Shown here in pieces: positions 21,894-34,355 of a DNA stretch of 64,000 nt. A program made the translations under genes and the position numbers. The stretch lies in contig JALJCS010000022.1 of assembly GCA_023055355.1 (NCBI GenBank), positions 11,167,501 through 11,231,500 on the forward strand, read 5' to 3'. The DNA comes from Agelaius tricolor. Taxonomy: Eukaryota > Chordata > Aves > Passeriformes > Icteridae. Each line of letters starts with the position of its first letter. Position 1 is the stretch's first letter. A model generated the notes under the pieces. It saw only the letters and a program-made list of their open reading frames with translations, searched no databases and had not been told where the DNA came from.

Positions 21894-24800
21894 CTTGGGA
21901 GTGACGGGATCAGCCTGTCCCCACGGCAGTCTCCGCTCCCTCGGGAGCAGCGGGTGGCAGAAATGATGGGGAAGATGGATCCGGGTGTCCTGCACGGCTG
22001 GCACAGCCCGGCTGCTGAGAACTTTCTGCTGCCACGGTGACTTTCAGCCATGGCAATAATGACAACTTTTTCTGGAATTCTTGGGGGTTGGTGTAGTAAA
22101 CAAACGTTGTTTGACGGGCTTTGTGCTGTGCTTGAACAGTCTCTGCTCACCAGCTGCCTGCGGTGTCACAAGTGGTGGAGCTGGCATGTGAGTTTAGTGC
22201 TTTGATGCGTTTGTTGGGGAAAAAATTGAAAGGTGAGATGTCTTCTGTGTAGTAACTCCCTCGTTCTCTTCTTAGAGCTTGCTCTGTTGTTAGCAGAACC
22301 TTTTAACAGTAGTTCAGGAGAGATCTGTTGTAATCAGTTTTGTTTTTCCATCTGCTTATCGGTCTCACAGAAGAGATTTGTGAGGCTTATTTATTTTTCC
22401 CCCCCTTTTTCAGTTGTTACTCAGGCAGGGGGAGGCAGGTGAGCAGCAGGAGGTGTTCTGGAACTCTTTTGCTGGCCTCCCTCCGAAGGCCAAGCTGAGT
22501 TGGTGTTTCAGCATGTGGAGGCTGGCATGTCATATGTGAAGGATCACCTCTGGTTTAAGTCTGTCACAGCGTTCAAAGAGAATAAAGCCTTGGGATGCGT
22601 TGCATTTCGTGGGATTTGTGAAACTCTAATTATGTGCTGTAGTTCTTTTGAAGGAAAAAGAAATTGCTACCTTTACTTTCCTTCTGCAGCTTAAGCAAGG
22701 GCAGGCAGGTGGGGGTGACACTGTCATCTGTTCCTCAGGAGCTGTGTCTATTAGCATTCTCTCAGAAGTATAATTACAAATATTAATGTAATTGGAATGC
22801 TGAGTGGCACAAAAGCATCAACGGGGTTCATCATAGGAGCGTGACTTTAATTGGGGACTAATTCCAGCTCAGAATGGGTCAAGGGGACATTTTTAGCTTT
22901 GTGTGTGGCCGTTCTCATTGTATGTTGTTTGACCTGTAAATTCCTCGGGGACAGGAGTTCCCACCCATCTTTGCTGCCCTTTGCAAGAAGGATCTGTAAA
23001 TAAGCCAGAAGTGTAAGTAGGAAATACTTTACTGATTGAATGGGAGGTTATTTTTAATACAGTCAATCAAATAATCAAATGTTCTCTCAGGCTCTTTAAA
23101 GTGAGATTTACTGGCTCCTTCATGTGGCCTTAACTTGGGTGTTGATGTTTCTCTTTCCAGCTTCTCTTTGCCATATCAGTTCTAGCACAGATCAATACAT
23201 TCCTTGTCATGATGTGCTCTCTGCTAATCACAGCAAAGCATTTAAACTGCCACTGCCAGTTCTCTTCATAATCTCATGCCCTTTCCTCCCCCCAAAATTT
23301 GAAGACTGGGTTATTTTGGGCTGTTCAAAATTGATGTCAACAAGTAATCCTCAGTTTAACTAGATGAATTATGATCCACAGTCTCCTGGTACTAAAATGG
23401 AACTAAACTTTAGTTTGGCAGCTGAAAATGGCTGGCTTAGCTGTAAGAGAGTTCTTAATTTATTTTTTTTAAATAGTACTGTGTGTGAGGAGGGAAACAA
23501 GGCAGAGTTGAAAAGATAATTTTTTTCACCACAGCTGATGGAGAGTTTGCCATTTCCCTTGTCAGATGGAATAGCTTGGTAAAATCAGTTTAGTGACATA
23601 GATAATTGTAACTTTGTCATGTCAGTTGAATGGAATTTATTACACCTTAAAACTTTTGTCTTCAAATTAAGATTTCAAGCATTTGGGATCCAGACACTTT
23701 GCTGGTACTTTTCATAGCATTTATTGCATAGCTGTCATTGCTTCATCTTGCATGGGATTGTGACTGTGCTAATTTTTACATCATTGGTGGCTGGAGCAGA
23801 TGCTCTGTGTAGTTAATTTTTTTTGGAGCTTTCTTGACATGCAAGATTAATAATTACCACTTTGGGGTCTACCAGTCAACATGCTTTAAAAGAACAACTG
23901 TCATACTAAGAGTGTGTTAATCTATAATAATATTTAGGATTTTGTATTTCCTTCTTTCATGGCATAGGCAGGTGCTCAGGAGCTCTGTACTCAAACTGGA
24001 GTTGTGTCCACCTGGCATTTTTCAAAACAACTTTCTTTCCTCTGCTGATGTCCCATTGATGCAGAAACTCACTTTGGTGTAGACCAGGGAGAGGAGAGGT
24101 ATGGAAGGGATGGAGCAGGGAATGAGGGCAGTGAAGTTTGAGGAGGGAACTGTCTTCAAGAGGGGCTGATATGGAGTCCCTGCTTCAAGAAAGCAGGAGG
24201 AAGAGTAGATTTTTTACAAGGAACATGGGCAGGTAATACAGTGGAAGCATTGGTGGTGACTGCTATGTGCAGAGCATCTTGCCTAGGAAGCAGCCACATT
24301 TGCAGCCCTTTTGCCTTTTCTACTGTACAGGAGATGTAGTGACGTTGGCATTTTTCCCTTTGGTTATTTGGGTTTGTCTTGATGTAATCTGTTCTGCTTG
24401 TTCTTAAGACAAGGATACTACTGCGTGGTTTGTTGTTGTTGTTTTTTGTTTGTTTTTTTTTATTATGGTCTACTAAGTTGGATTTTTTTTTTTTTCTGAG
24501 AATGGCTTGCAAATTTTAAATTAAGGACTGTTTTTACTACTAAGAAAAATACTGGAGATGACACAGGATTTAAGATCTTTTCAGTTCAGAACTGAGCTGA
24601 AAATCCCTGAAGTGCTGAGAACAAGGCACAGAGTGAAAATGGACGTGTAACCTGCTGTGCAGGGCATGTGGGGCTGGAAGGATGGACTTGTGTCTGCTTT
24701 GGCACGTGGAAATGGGGCTGTGGAAGTAGGACTTGTGTCTGGAGCTGGGACTGGTGAGCAAGGAGGCTGCAGCCTCCTCTTGGCCTCCCTCCTGCCCTGT

Positions 24801-25978
24801 GCTGTTTTATTTGGGTTCTGTTTGCCATGACTTTTAAGGTTTCAAAATCCTCCATGGGGTTCTTTGACTTCAGTTTGATTTAGCATTCTTTCCTGAGAAG
24901 CTGTTTTTAATAAAACACAGAAAGTTGGGGTTACTGAGGAGTTTGTGGGCATTAAGAAACTTTGGTAAGGTACGTTTGTTTTCTTGGGAACTTCTACATA
25001 TTCAGGAGTTGGGGTTCCTGAGCTAAAGAAAACTGTTAGAGCCATGATTTCTGTGACTCTGGAAGGAAAAAGAAACTTGAGTGCTGTTTTTTGTTTGTTT
25101 GGGGTTTTTATTGTGTGTGTGTGTAGGTTGTTTTCTGTTTTTCAGTGTATTAGAACTGTTTTGATCAGTAATCTTCTTGAGACTTTGAATTTACCCACAC
25201 TTTTATAGGTCCACTCATTTAAAAACTGTGTGGTTCTTGGTGCAGTCAGTTGATTATCTGGAAAGAAAAATGTCTGCCATAAATCTCATAAATGTGTATA
25301 ATTCCAGCAAAAATAGGAAGTTTGTTTGGTGATGGTTGGTTTATGAGAGGTTCTTTTTTTGTGGTTGTTGGGACTATAAGTGCACTGTGAGAGCTTGACT
25401 TGTGGCTAATGGGCTTGAAAGTATTCCTTGAGTCTCCAATCATCTTCCCAGTATCTGAGCAGGGATCTGTAGAGACAGCTGGCATGTTTATTCCTTGCTG
25501 TTATTTCAGTACTCCCCTGGAACAGCCTCAGTCTACAGGTCCTGGGTTCAAGAAGTGTTGATGATCTACTTTTGGTTTTCCTGGTTCTCAGTGCCCTGGG
25601 AAGTCAGGAGTGTTCTGTCCTGGACTTTGCTTGTCACTGACACCGTCTGACAGATGGGCCAGTGGCTTCAGGTTTTACCTGCAGAGGCTTCCTCTTCCTG
25701 GCTGCCTGCTGAGCTCATTTTTGCCTTGCTGAAGGGCTCAGATGGGCTGCTGGACGAGGTACTTTTTTATTTTTGACCTCCCCATTACTGTTTAGCTGTG
25801 CAGGGATAAAAAGAAATGTCACCTCATGGCTTTTAAAAGGCTTATTTAAAGAAGGTTGTTCAGTGTTGCCTTTAGTAGAAACTTACTCCCACTCCAGAAC
25901 CTGTTATTACTGTTTTAGAACTGCTACTCTGTGAAACTTTCGAGGAGTGCAGAGTACCCTGCAGTAATTAACTCAGAG

Positions 25979-26021
25979 ATGTAAAACAGATTACTAATGT
26001 AATGTAAAACAGATTACTAAT
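25979..26021. repeat. Tandem duplication, 23-bp period
   Basis: ATGTAAAACAGATTACTAAT occurs twice, separated by GTA. Confidence 0.9.
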
Positions 26022-29000
26022 CATATGGTTAAAAAAAGGTGATTAAAAAAAACCAAACAGCTGATAATCAGTGTCTTTAGAAGGAGTTTGGATTTGTTTT
26101 CCCTGTGGTTTTTAACACTAGTTCTTAGCATTGTGTTAAGCAGCAGCATCCACACCAGTGGACTTTGTGTGCTGTGATAATAGCATTTTTGCTACTAATT
26201 TTTTCTTTTTCCCTCTTTTTGATACTTTGCTGCCTCACCAGCATCTTAGGAAGAGCTGGATAAAATGAGTGTAGTTTGTTTGGCTCACTGGGGCTGGGAC
26301 TTGCCTGAAGTGTATTCCAATAGCAAATGCTGTTAGCAAAGACAGTCCTTGGCTGTGTCTGAATGTGGCTGTCATTAATTAGGAGCCAAGTGCCCCTCGG
26401 TGGGTGCTGAGCGTGTGTTTCCATGTTTCCTTTGGAGGCAGGTGGTTTTCCTCCTCCTCCCAATGCTGACTGCCTGTGGAGCCCTGCTGTAATTTATGGT
26501 CAGCCAGTAACGAGGAGGTGCAGGGGATAATTACAAGAAAATGTACAAGTCTTGGTGTAGTGTTCCTGCCGTTGGACAGGTTGAAGTGTTTCAGGGGTTT
26601 GATGTCTGACTGCACGGTGTGTTTTCAGTCAGAGCGTGACATCTGCTTTTCCTTCTTGTGTGTGAGGATGGCTGAGAGCTAAACAAAAATGGGTCTGGTG
26701 TTTGAGGCACAGTCTAAACACAGATAAACTGTTTTTGTGTTTGACCTCACTTTTTATAAAGAAACATCTTGTTCAACTTCTGTACTTTGTCCAAGGCTAA
26801 TGTCTTCTTTTTAAAAAGAAGTTTTAACGGTTCTGTTGTTTTATTGTGTATGTTTGTTACTGTGGATCTTAAGTCAGTATTCATCTGTTGCTGTTCATGG
26901 TCAAATTCATTAAACGCTGCTAGCTGTATTTATGCAAATCTTCTATCATAGCTCATTATTTTAAGTAATTTTGCTTGGGTTTTGATTAGTATTGTGTGGG
27001 AGATGCTGTGCATTATGTAACTGTTAAACTGCTTACCCTTGTTTGCCCAAATGGTGTTGGTTTCTAAGCAATCGTATTTAGTCCATCCTAATGTGTAGTA
27101 ACATCTCATCTGGACAGTCATTCACTTTTAATTGAGCTTAAAACAAAAGAACAACCCTGACAAAGAAAGAGAACTGAACTGCAAGCTGCTGCTACTGGGT
27201 TTTTATAGGTTGTTTTCAGCAGTTAAGGCTTTCCTAGCTTTTAGTCACCAATGTAATAGATCTAGATGGAGTTTGACCCATTTGAGATGAGTAATGAATA
27301 AAATGCAAACTTGCACCATGCAAATTACACAAGAGGGTTAACTGTAGTGGCTAAGAGCACAGAAATGCTTCAAGAGATAAACATTAAAATAAAAATAAAG
27401 ACAGCAGAAAGAGAAAATGTTTACTATTCTCAAATATCTGTTAATTCTGTAATGAGTTTCCAGCTTTTGCAGACATGTCCGTTTACATTAAGTTGCAGAC
27501 CTAAAGTTCATTGTCAGTCTTGTATTTCAGATGTCTCCAAAGATCAGAAACTTCCCAGATGTTTTCATTCTTAGTGCATGGAGCATTAGCAAAATTGGAC
27601 ATCCTTTTGCATTAAAGCTGCATATAAATTCTTCTGCTTATGAAAAGTCAGCAGTTGGGTTGGAAGTGTGAATAGAATATTGAAAAGAAAGCTGAAGCAA
27701 AATCAGCGTAATTTTTCTGAATACCATAAATACCTAATAAAGTAGATTTAAGAAGCTTTGAAATGAGATATGAATCCATAAAGCAGAATGAAAACAATTT
27801 TTTATTAATTTTATGTAAATGAAAGCCATCTGAATTCACCCAATGAACAGACTTCTGAATGTGTTCAGAAGTTAATTCTTACTTTCTTGCTTTTTTTGGT
27901 TATGAGAACTGTGTTTCGTGCACTTTGTTTCTTTGTGAGTGCTGAAGTCTCCTGGATTTTAACTCATTCCTCACTTATAAAGTTTTAGGTAGTGAGGCAG
28001 GTCATACCTAAAAATCTGCAGTAAAGGAGTATTTTTGGTGATCTGGACTATCAAAACTGAAGAAAATGTTAGAAGTCACTTAACATGCTAGATTGAAAAT
28101 ATTTTCATTGGAACCGTGTGACTATTTACAGTTTTTTTTCTCTCATGCACCATTACTGCTGTAGTTTATACTAAATTGAGTTGTGATGTGATTGGGTGTT
28201 CAATGGAATTCAGATTTGTGCCAGTCTGAGCTGGATGATGCTTCTCTTGAGACAGCAGCCTCATCCCTCCTGCTGCTGCTGCTGGGGGGAGCAGAGGGGA
28301 TCCAGGTGTGTTTGGAGCAGCCCTGAGGATGGGAGGATGGTGCAGGCAGAGCCTCCCTACCCTGCTTGTGTCTGTTTGTTGAGAAGGGTTCTGGGTTTCT
28401 GCAGTCTGGGTCCAGTTCCTGCTGTCGGCCCTGCACAGCCAGCTGCTGTTCTGTAAGGAAATCAACATTTCCTATGTAAAACCCCACCTTGTAGAGCAGC
28501 TTGCAGAAAATTATTCCAGTGCTCTTTTGCTGAGATGAGAGTGTGTTTTCTCCTTTTTGCTGCTCTCTTTGGAACTGAATCGTTGCCTTTTTAAAGAACT
28601 GTCCTAACAACCAAAGCAAACTGTGCTTGTTTGTTAAATTCCTTGCTTCAGTGTGTTTGGGCTAATGCAGAAAATGCTTCTATGTTTGTGGCTTCACAAT
28701 AATCTTTCCATTCTTTGTTATAATACATAGATACTACTGCAAAGCTTCCAGATTAAGTGCTGATCTGATCTGTTTGTTCCATTGACAGGGTCAGGGTTCT
28801 TAATTTTATTAAAATTAATTTGAGGAGATGACAATGGAGCTTATTGTTAGTTCCCATCAAACTACAGAAGCCCAGGTTCAAGCTTTCTGCTTTTAATATA
28901 CTGATCTGTGGAGGGCTATACTGAATTATTGAGAAAGAAGAGCAAATAGCTGAAGGTAGAGTAAGTTTGGGAAGGTAGGAGAAGAAAGTCAATAAATGTC

Positions 29001-30141
29001 CACCTTGGAACATAAGGCCAGGATTTGTGAAAGGTTTTACTTCTATACTCCTGAAGTGCTGAATAAATAGATTTTGCGATCCCTTTCTTTCAGAAAAAGG
29101 TTCTTCTGCTTATTGTATTCATCTGAAAAGTTGCTTTAGTGTTTTTAAAATAAAGAAACCAGCCTGCCTTTCTTTTTGGAGCAGCCTGTGAGAGGCAGCT
29201 GCAGGGGGGGAAGGAGGGTGGTTCTTGATTTGCCTTGCAGGTCTTGCTGAAGGCTGAAGCTGGCACCTTGGGCTCCCTTTTTCCCTGGAAACACTAAGCA
29301 GTTTTATTTGAAAATCCCTAGACATGAACCAAATGAGTTGGAGGTGGGAGCACTGATTTGATGGGTGTAATTATGTAAGGTTTCAGCCAGCACAGATGCC
29401 AGCAGCATCCCAGCAAAAATCTGTGGTGTGGACTGGTCTAAATCAGCATCTGGCATGTTTGCAGGGAGGGCTTGATGGTTTCATGAAGTGGAGCTCCATG
29501 TTGTTCCTTGTTTGAGCCAAAGGAAAAACAACTTCTGGACACAGTGAATAATTAAATTGAGGGAGCATAATGTATCCTGTCATAAAAGTGGTATTTGAGA
29601 ACTTTGTTTCTTCTCAATTTGTGTGAGCTGTTTGGTGTTTTCCTGTGCACTCATAAAGAAGAATGTTCTTAAAAATTGAAGCAAAGCAAAAAAAAAAAAA
29701 ATCTGGTTATTGTAGGTCACCTTTTACAACTGACTTCATGTAGTAAAACGGTGATCTGATAAGGTTTTGATTTGTTTTTCTGTTCTTTATACAGAACTTA
29801 ATGTATTTTTCTCTTCAGTGTAGTGAGTTACTCTACAAGTATGTCCAGAAGATACTCAGCACACTGTCTAAACTGATCAAGTGGAATTTGTTTGAAGTTT
29901 TGTGGGTTTTAATTTCTTGTCTGCTCGTGCTTTTTGGACATAAAGGCATGCACCTGCACTTCACAGTCACTGTGTTGCTATTTCTCTGTCAGAGGAGAGG
30001 TGCTCTGTGATTCAGCTTCTCCTCTGTGAGGAATCTAAAATAACAAGTTGACTTGAAAACAGAGTCAAAGAAGTAATTGGGGAAAAAATGTAACAAGCTT
30101 CAAACTGCTGTGGCTGGATGGTGATGCTGTATCATCAGTAA

Positions 30142-30400
30142 ATCACAGAGTGGTCTGAGTTGGATGGGACCTTAAAGCTCATTTTGTTCCAATCCCCTGC
30201 CATGGCTAGGGACACCTCCCACTATCCCTGTTGCTCCAATCCCCTTGGCCACTTGCAGGGATCCAGGGGCAGCCTGGATTCCACAGATTGCCAGGGCCTC
30301 CCCACCCTCACAGGGAACAAATTATTCTTAATACCTAATCTAAACCTACTCCCTTGCCATGTGGAGCCATTTCCCCTTGTCCTGTCACTGCAGTTCCTGA
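30142..30400 (-). mobile_element. CR1 LINE fragment, minus strand, intron 1
   Basis: Starts with AAATCACAGAGTGGTCTGAG and GGATGGGACCTTAAAGCTCA, and later has CCTTGTCCTGTCACTGC. This is the reversed CR1 3' half. Confidence 0.9.
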
Positions 30401-32698
30401 TGTGAACAAATTGGATGGGTCTGGTGTCTGTGACCTCCAGCTCTGCTCCCACCAGACCCATCTATGGGAGCTACCGTGGTGGGTAGAATTGGAGGTCAGA
30501 TCAAGTAAAAAACAATAAAAAACCCCCAATGGTGAATTTCCTCCCTGTACTTGGTGTTGGCAGAGCTGTCAAGGAAAAGAAATTGTGTTGCTCTGTTGAG
30601 CCTTTTTATATTCTTTACTTCATAATAACCTGAGGCCTTGTGTTCAGAGGTGGTGAGCTCATATCTCAGAGGCTTTCAAAGCTGCACATACTCATCCTCT
30701 GGAAGAATTATGTCTGAGAGCACCTGCTTTTTAAGTGGCACAGAAGATAATTGCAGCTAAAAAGCTGATCTTGTGATATGTACGAAAGCTTTCCTGTAAG
30801 GTGGGATGTCCTGAGCTATTTTGTTTCCTGAGTAGTATCTCAGTACTTGTTTAGATTGTTTTTGCAGCCAGCTGCTTTCCAACTGGAGCTGCAATCTCCT
30901 TTCCCAGTCCCAATATCACTAAAACAGATGATGTCTTGTTTTCATGCCCCATGCCAAATGTGGGTTGAGATTTGTCTGCAGTGGGAGCTGCTTTGTTTAA
31001 GGCCTTACAAACCAGGGCAGGGAAAGAAACCATGCACAGTTACACATACCCATCACAGACTGTTTATGGATTTGATGGGAAGCATCACCTACTCCAACCA
31101 AACCAACTTCTGCTCCAGTAGGAATTATTCTCAAGCACTGGAGTATTGGGACAGCCACTTTTGGTGGTCCTTGGTGGCACAATATGTTGGTGGCAGTGGG
31201 CAGGTGCCTGGGCAGTGTGCTCCTGCCTTCTCTGTTCTGAAAACCCTGTTCAACTCTCCTGTGTTTCTAACTACAAAACATTAATTCCTAAAAACCCTCT
31301 ACTGTTTCTAGAGAGAAGAAGCTTATTAAGAAAGTAATTAAAAACCTTATTTTGGGAATTGATGGAAAAGCTTTGACCAAATGGAATAGATAAATCTAGT
31401 GTCTAGTGTGCTCATATAGGAGATGCTTTGGCAAAGTAGAGAAACTTTTTTTCCTTAAAATTCCCAAAAAGTCTTCCTTGCAAAGTCACCTTTAGTAAAA
31501 TCAAATTAACTTTGTATTCTCCTGTATATATGCATTTTTCACTTCTTTGTCACAGATATGAGGCACCTGGTATGATCCAACTCCTTTTTTCCCCATTATA
31601 AATGGGCATGGACATCTGTCAGGAATGGTGGAGGGGAAGCAGCAGGAAATGTGATTGCCTTTTCAGCACATTCCTCAGTGTGACACAGTTTTATAATGTA
31701 GAGGTGGGAGTGAAGTGCTCTGCAGGCTGTTCAGTACTGTGGAACCCGAGCTTTGAGAGAGCTTTCTGTGTTCCTGATTGCTCCTGAGCTTCCATGCAGC
31801 ATAAATATGGATTGCTCTGGAGAAGGATCGTGCTGCCCTCTCCTCTGTGCCAGCCATGCGATAGCCCCTCATTCATGCAGCCACCTGATCTGCTGAATAG
31901 ATCACTTGAGCTCTTGGAAAAAAACCATCTTCAGTGCTGGAGTCCTCAGGAGCAGATAGTAGGAGGAAGGCTGGCAAATTTAAATAGAAGTTTCAGCTAT
32001 GCCTTGATAGAGCAAGGTGTGTCTGAAGGTATTTTAGTGGAGAATGTACTAACTCCTAAAACACTGGCTAATTGGGGAACAGGTATTAACTAATTTTTGG
32101 GTTGGTATGTCTAGTTTTGAATTTAATCCTGTTGTGTAGCTTGTGAGTTTTAGTTTCCTGGGCTCTGAGTGGTTTTGTTAGCTGAGAGAGTAGCAATATG
32201 ATAAATAAGAAGTGTCAGTCAAGTGATGTGACAAGTTTGTATTTAATCAGTTTTGCCTTGTTAAAAGCAGCACTTTGGTGAGTTTTACATGCTGGGTAAC
32301 TATTCTGGGGTAAGGGAGGAAATGCTGTGTACGTTTCTCTGTTTGTCCTTTATCTACCTGCCTCACCCTTTCCCTCTATTATGCTTTCTACACAAAGCTT
32401 TTTCTGCCTTCCCCATCCAAAGTTTCAGATTGCAGTGAGAGAGTTCATGGATGTTTTGGTGTGGACTTGTTGCTTGGATCTACTTCTTTTACTTCAGCAG
32501 ATTGACCACTAGTGTGGCCACTGGTTTTTTTATAAATATTGGTTTATTTTTACCAGTCTCTTGTGGCCTCAGCAGGTCATGACTGGGTTTAACTGAGTAA
32601 ATTGGGATTAGAATAGGTGTGGCATTTAATAATTAACTTTCTGGTTACTCAGGTCCAGTAGGAAACCTGTAATGAGTCTGTTTTCATTTTGTTTACAG

Positions 32699-32796
32699 GA
32701 ATAGTTATCTACTTAGTCTCATCCTTCATATTCGGCAATCTGAAGAAAAGGTCTGAGCCAGCATGAAGACAGAATCCCCTCTTCATTAGAGAAAAA
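32699..32796 (+). other. ZRANB1: Candidate second non-coding exon of ZRANB1
   Basis: A pyrimidine-rich tract with TTTACAG (AG at 32,697-32,698) opens a 98-bp segment that ends at AAAAA|GTGAGT (GT at 32,797). Both signals are strong and exon-like. The segment lies between exon 1 and the first coding exon. It contains a short ORF of eight sense codons, from the ATG at 32,763 to a TAG. It could be an alternative 5' UTR exon or a chance pair of splice signals. Confidence 0.4.
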
Positions 32797-33521
32797 GTGA
32801 GTTGGAATGGGGTTGAAATCTGAATTTGTAGCATGAAAATACAGTCTTAGCCTGCCAACACACACAGCTTGTGCTTGTTTCAAGTGGCATTTTCACCATG
32901 TAACCCTATTGATACGGGTGATGTCCAGTCAAGACCTAGTCTTGGTTAAGCACATTTCTAAACTTTTCACATTGAAAGTATTTTATGTAAATTCCACCAC
33001 CCTCCTTTTCTGAAAGAACTGCTTACTCACTGTGTAACTGCCCACCTGATACACTCTGTCCTTCCAAATCCTGTGAGGTCTGTTACAGGATCTAGATTTT
33101 GTGTTCCTTTTCTTGTACTGCTGGATTCATACTGAGTTTTATTTTAATAATTTAATATTTATAACTTGCTTCTGTAGCTGTACTGGTCATTTCTCCAGTA
33201 TTCTCAGTGCTTAATGGCTATTCTGAATTTGCTGGGAATTGCAAATTTGAAGAGTTTCAGAAATGTAGGACTCATTTTTGCACTAGTAAATTGTGAAATC
33301 TGCACGTAAAATGCCGGTAGGTCAAGTCTTACCCTTTTCATAGTGATTTTACTCCCCTTAGATGTTGTAATAATATCAAATAAAAAAGACTGCCCGTTAG
33401 GCCAGCCTGATTTTTATATCCACGGGGTTAAATCTCATTCATTTGTTGTTTTGAACAGCTCTTTCACTGGCTCTGTGTACTGATGGTGTGTTCTGACCCC
33501 TCAGCTTTCTGCTCGCCGCAG

Positions 33522-34355
33522 TTCATTTCAAGGAGTGCACGATGACAGAGCGTGGAATTAAATGGGCCTGTGAGTATTGTACATATGAGAATTGGCCTTC
33601 TGCAATCAAGTGCACCATGTGTCGTGCCCAGAGACCCAGTGGAACAATTATCACAGAAGATCCTTTCAAAAGTGGCTCCAGTGATATCGGGAGGGACTGG
33701 GATCCTACGAGCACTGAAGGAGGGAGCAGTCCTTTGATCTGCCCGGATTCCAGCGCCAGACCAAGGGTTAAATCATCCTACAGTATGGAAAGTGCAAATA
33801 AATGGTCGTGCCACATGTGCACGTACTTGAACTGGCCAAGAGCTATAAGGTGCACCCAGTGCTTGTCTCAGCGCAGGACCAGGAGCCCCACGGAGTCCCC
33901 TCAGTCCTCGGGCTCCGGGTCCAGGCCGGTCCCTTTTTCCGTGGATCCGTGTGAGGAATACAATGACAGAAATAAACTGAACACAAGGGCTCAGCACTGG
34001 ACTTGTTCTGTTTGTACATATGAAAACTGGGCCAAGGCCAGAAAATGTGTTGTGTGTGACCACCCCAGACCCAACAACATTGAAGCAATAGAACTGGCAG
34101 ACACAGAAGAGGCTTCTTCCATCATAAACGAGCAAGACAGGGCTCGGTGGAGAGGCAGCTCCAGTAGTGGTAATAGCCAAAGAAGATCTCCACCAACAAC
34201 CAAACGTGAGTCTGATGTGAAAATGGACTTCCAAAGAATTGAATTGGCTGGAGCTGTTGGCAGCAAGGAGGAGCTTGAAGTTGACTTCAAAAAACTAAAG
34301 CAAATAAAAAATAGAATGAAAAAGACTGACTGGCTGTTCCTAAATGCTTGTGTGG
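33522..34355 (+). CDS. ZRANB1: ZRANB1 first coding exon: start, three NZF fingers, part of AnkUBD
   Basis: The acceptor CGCCGCAG (AG at 33,520-33,521) is followed by 20 untranslated bases and the ATG at 33,542. The exon encodes residues 1-271 plus one base of codon 272. All three zinc fingers, the serine-rich linkers and the beginning of the ankyrin-like domain are on this single exon. The donor is GTAAGT at 34,356. Reading through the donor gives 14 extra codons before a stop, with no AATAAA close by, so a shortened isoform is not supported. Confidence 0.97.

Larger units (their letters stand above)
21003..33521 (+). other. ZRANB1: ZRANB1 intron 1 (12.5 kb)
   Basis: The intron runs from GTAAAG at 21,003 to AG at 33,521. 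It contains two CR1 fragments (21,470-21,623 and 30,142-30,400), two short tandem duplications (21,852-21,893 and 25,979-26,021), T-rich runs near 24,420-24,500 and the candidate exon at 32,699-32,796. No other gene or RNA gene was recognised. Confidence 0.8.

Noticed and set aside
25536..25560. tRNA B-box-like GGGTTCAAG (also near 28,871)
   Set aside because: No matching A box or cloverleaf could be formed around either site.
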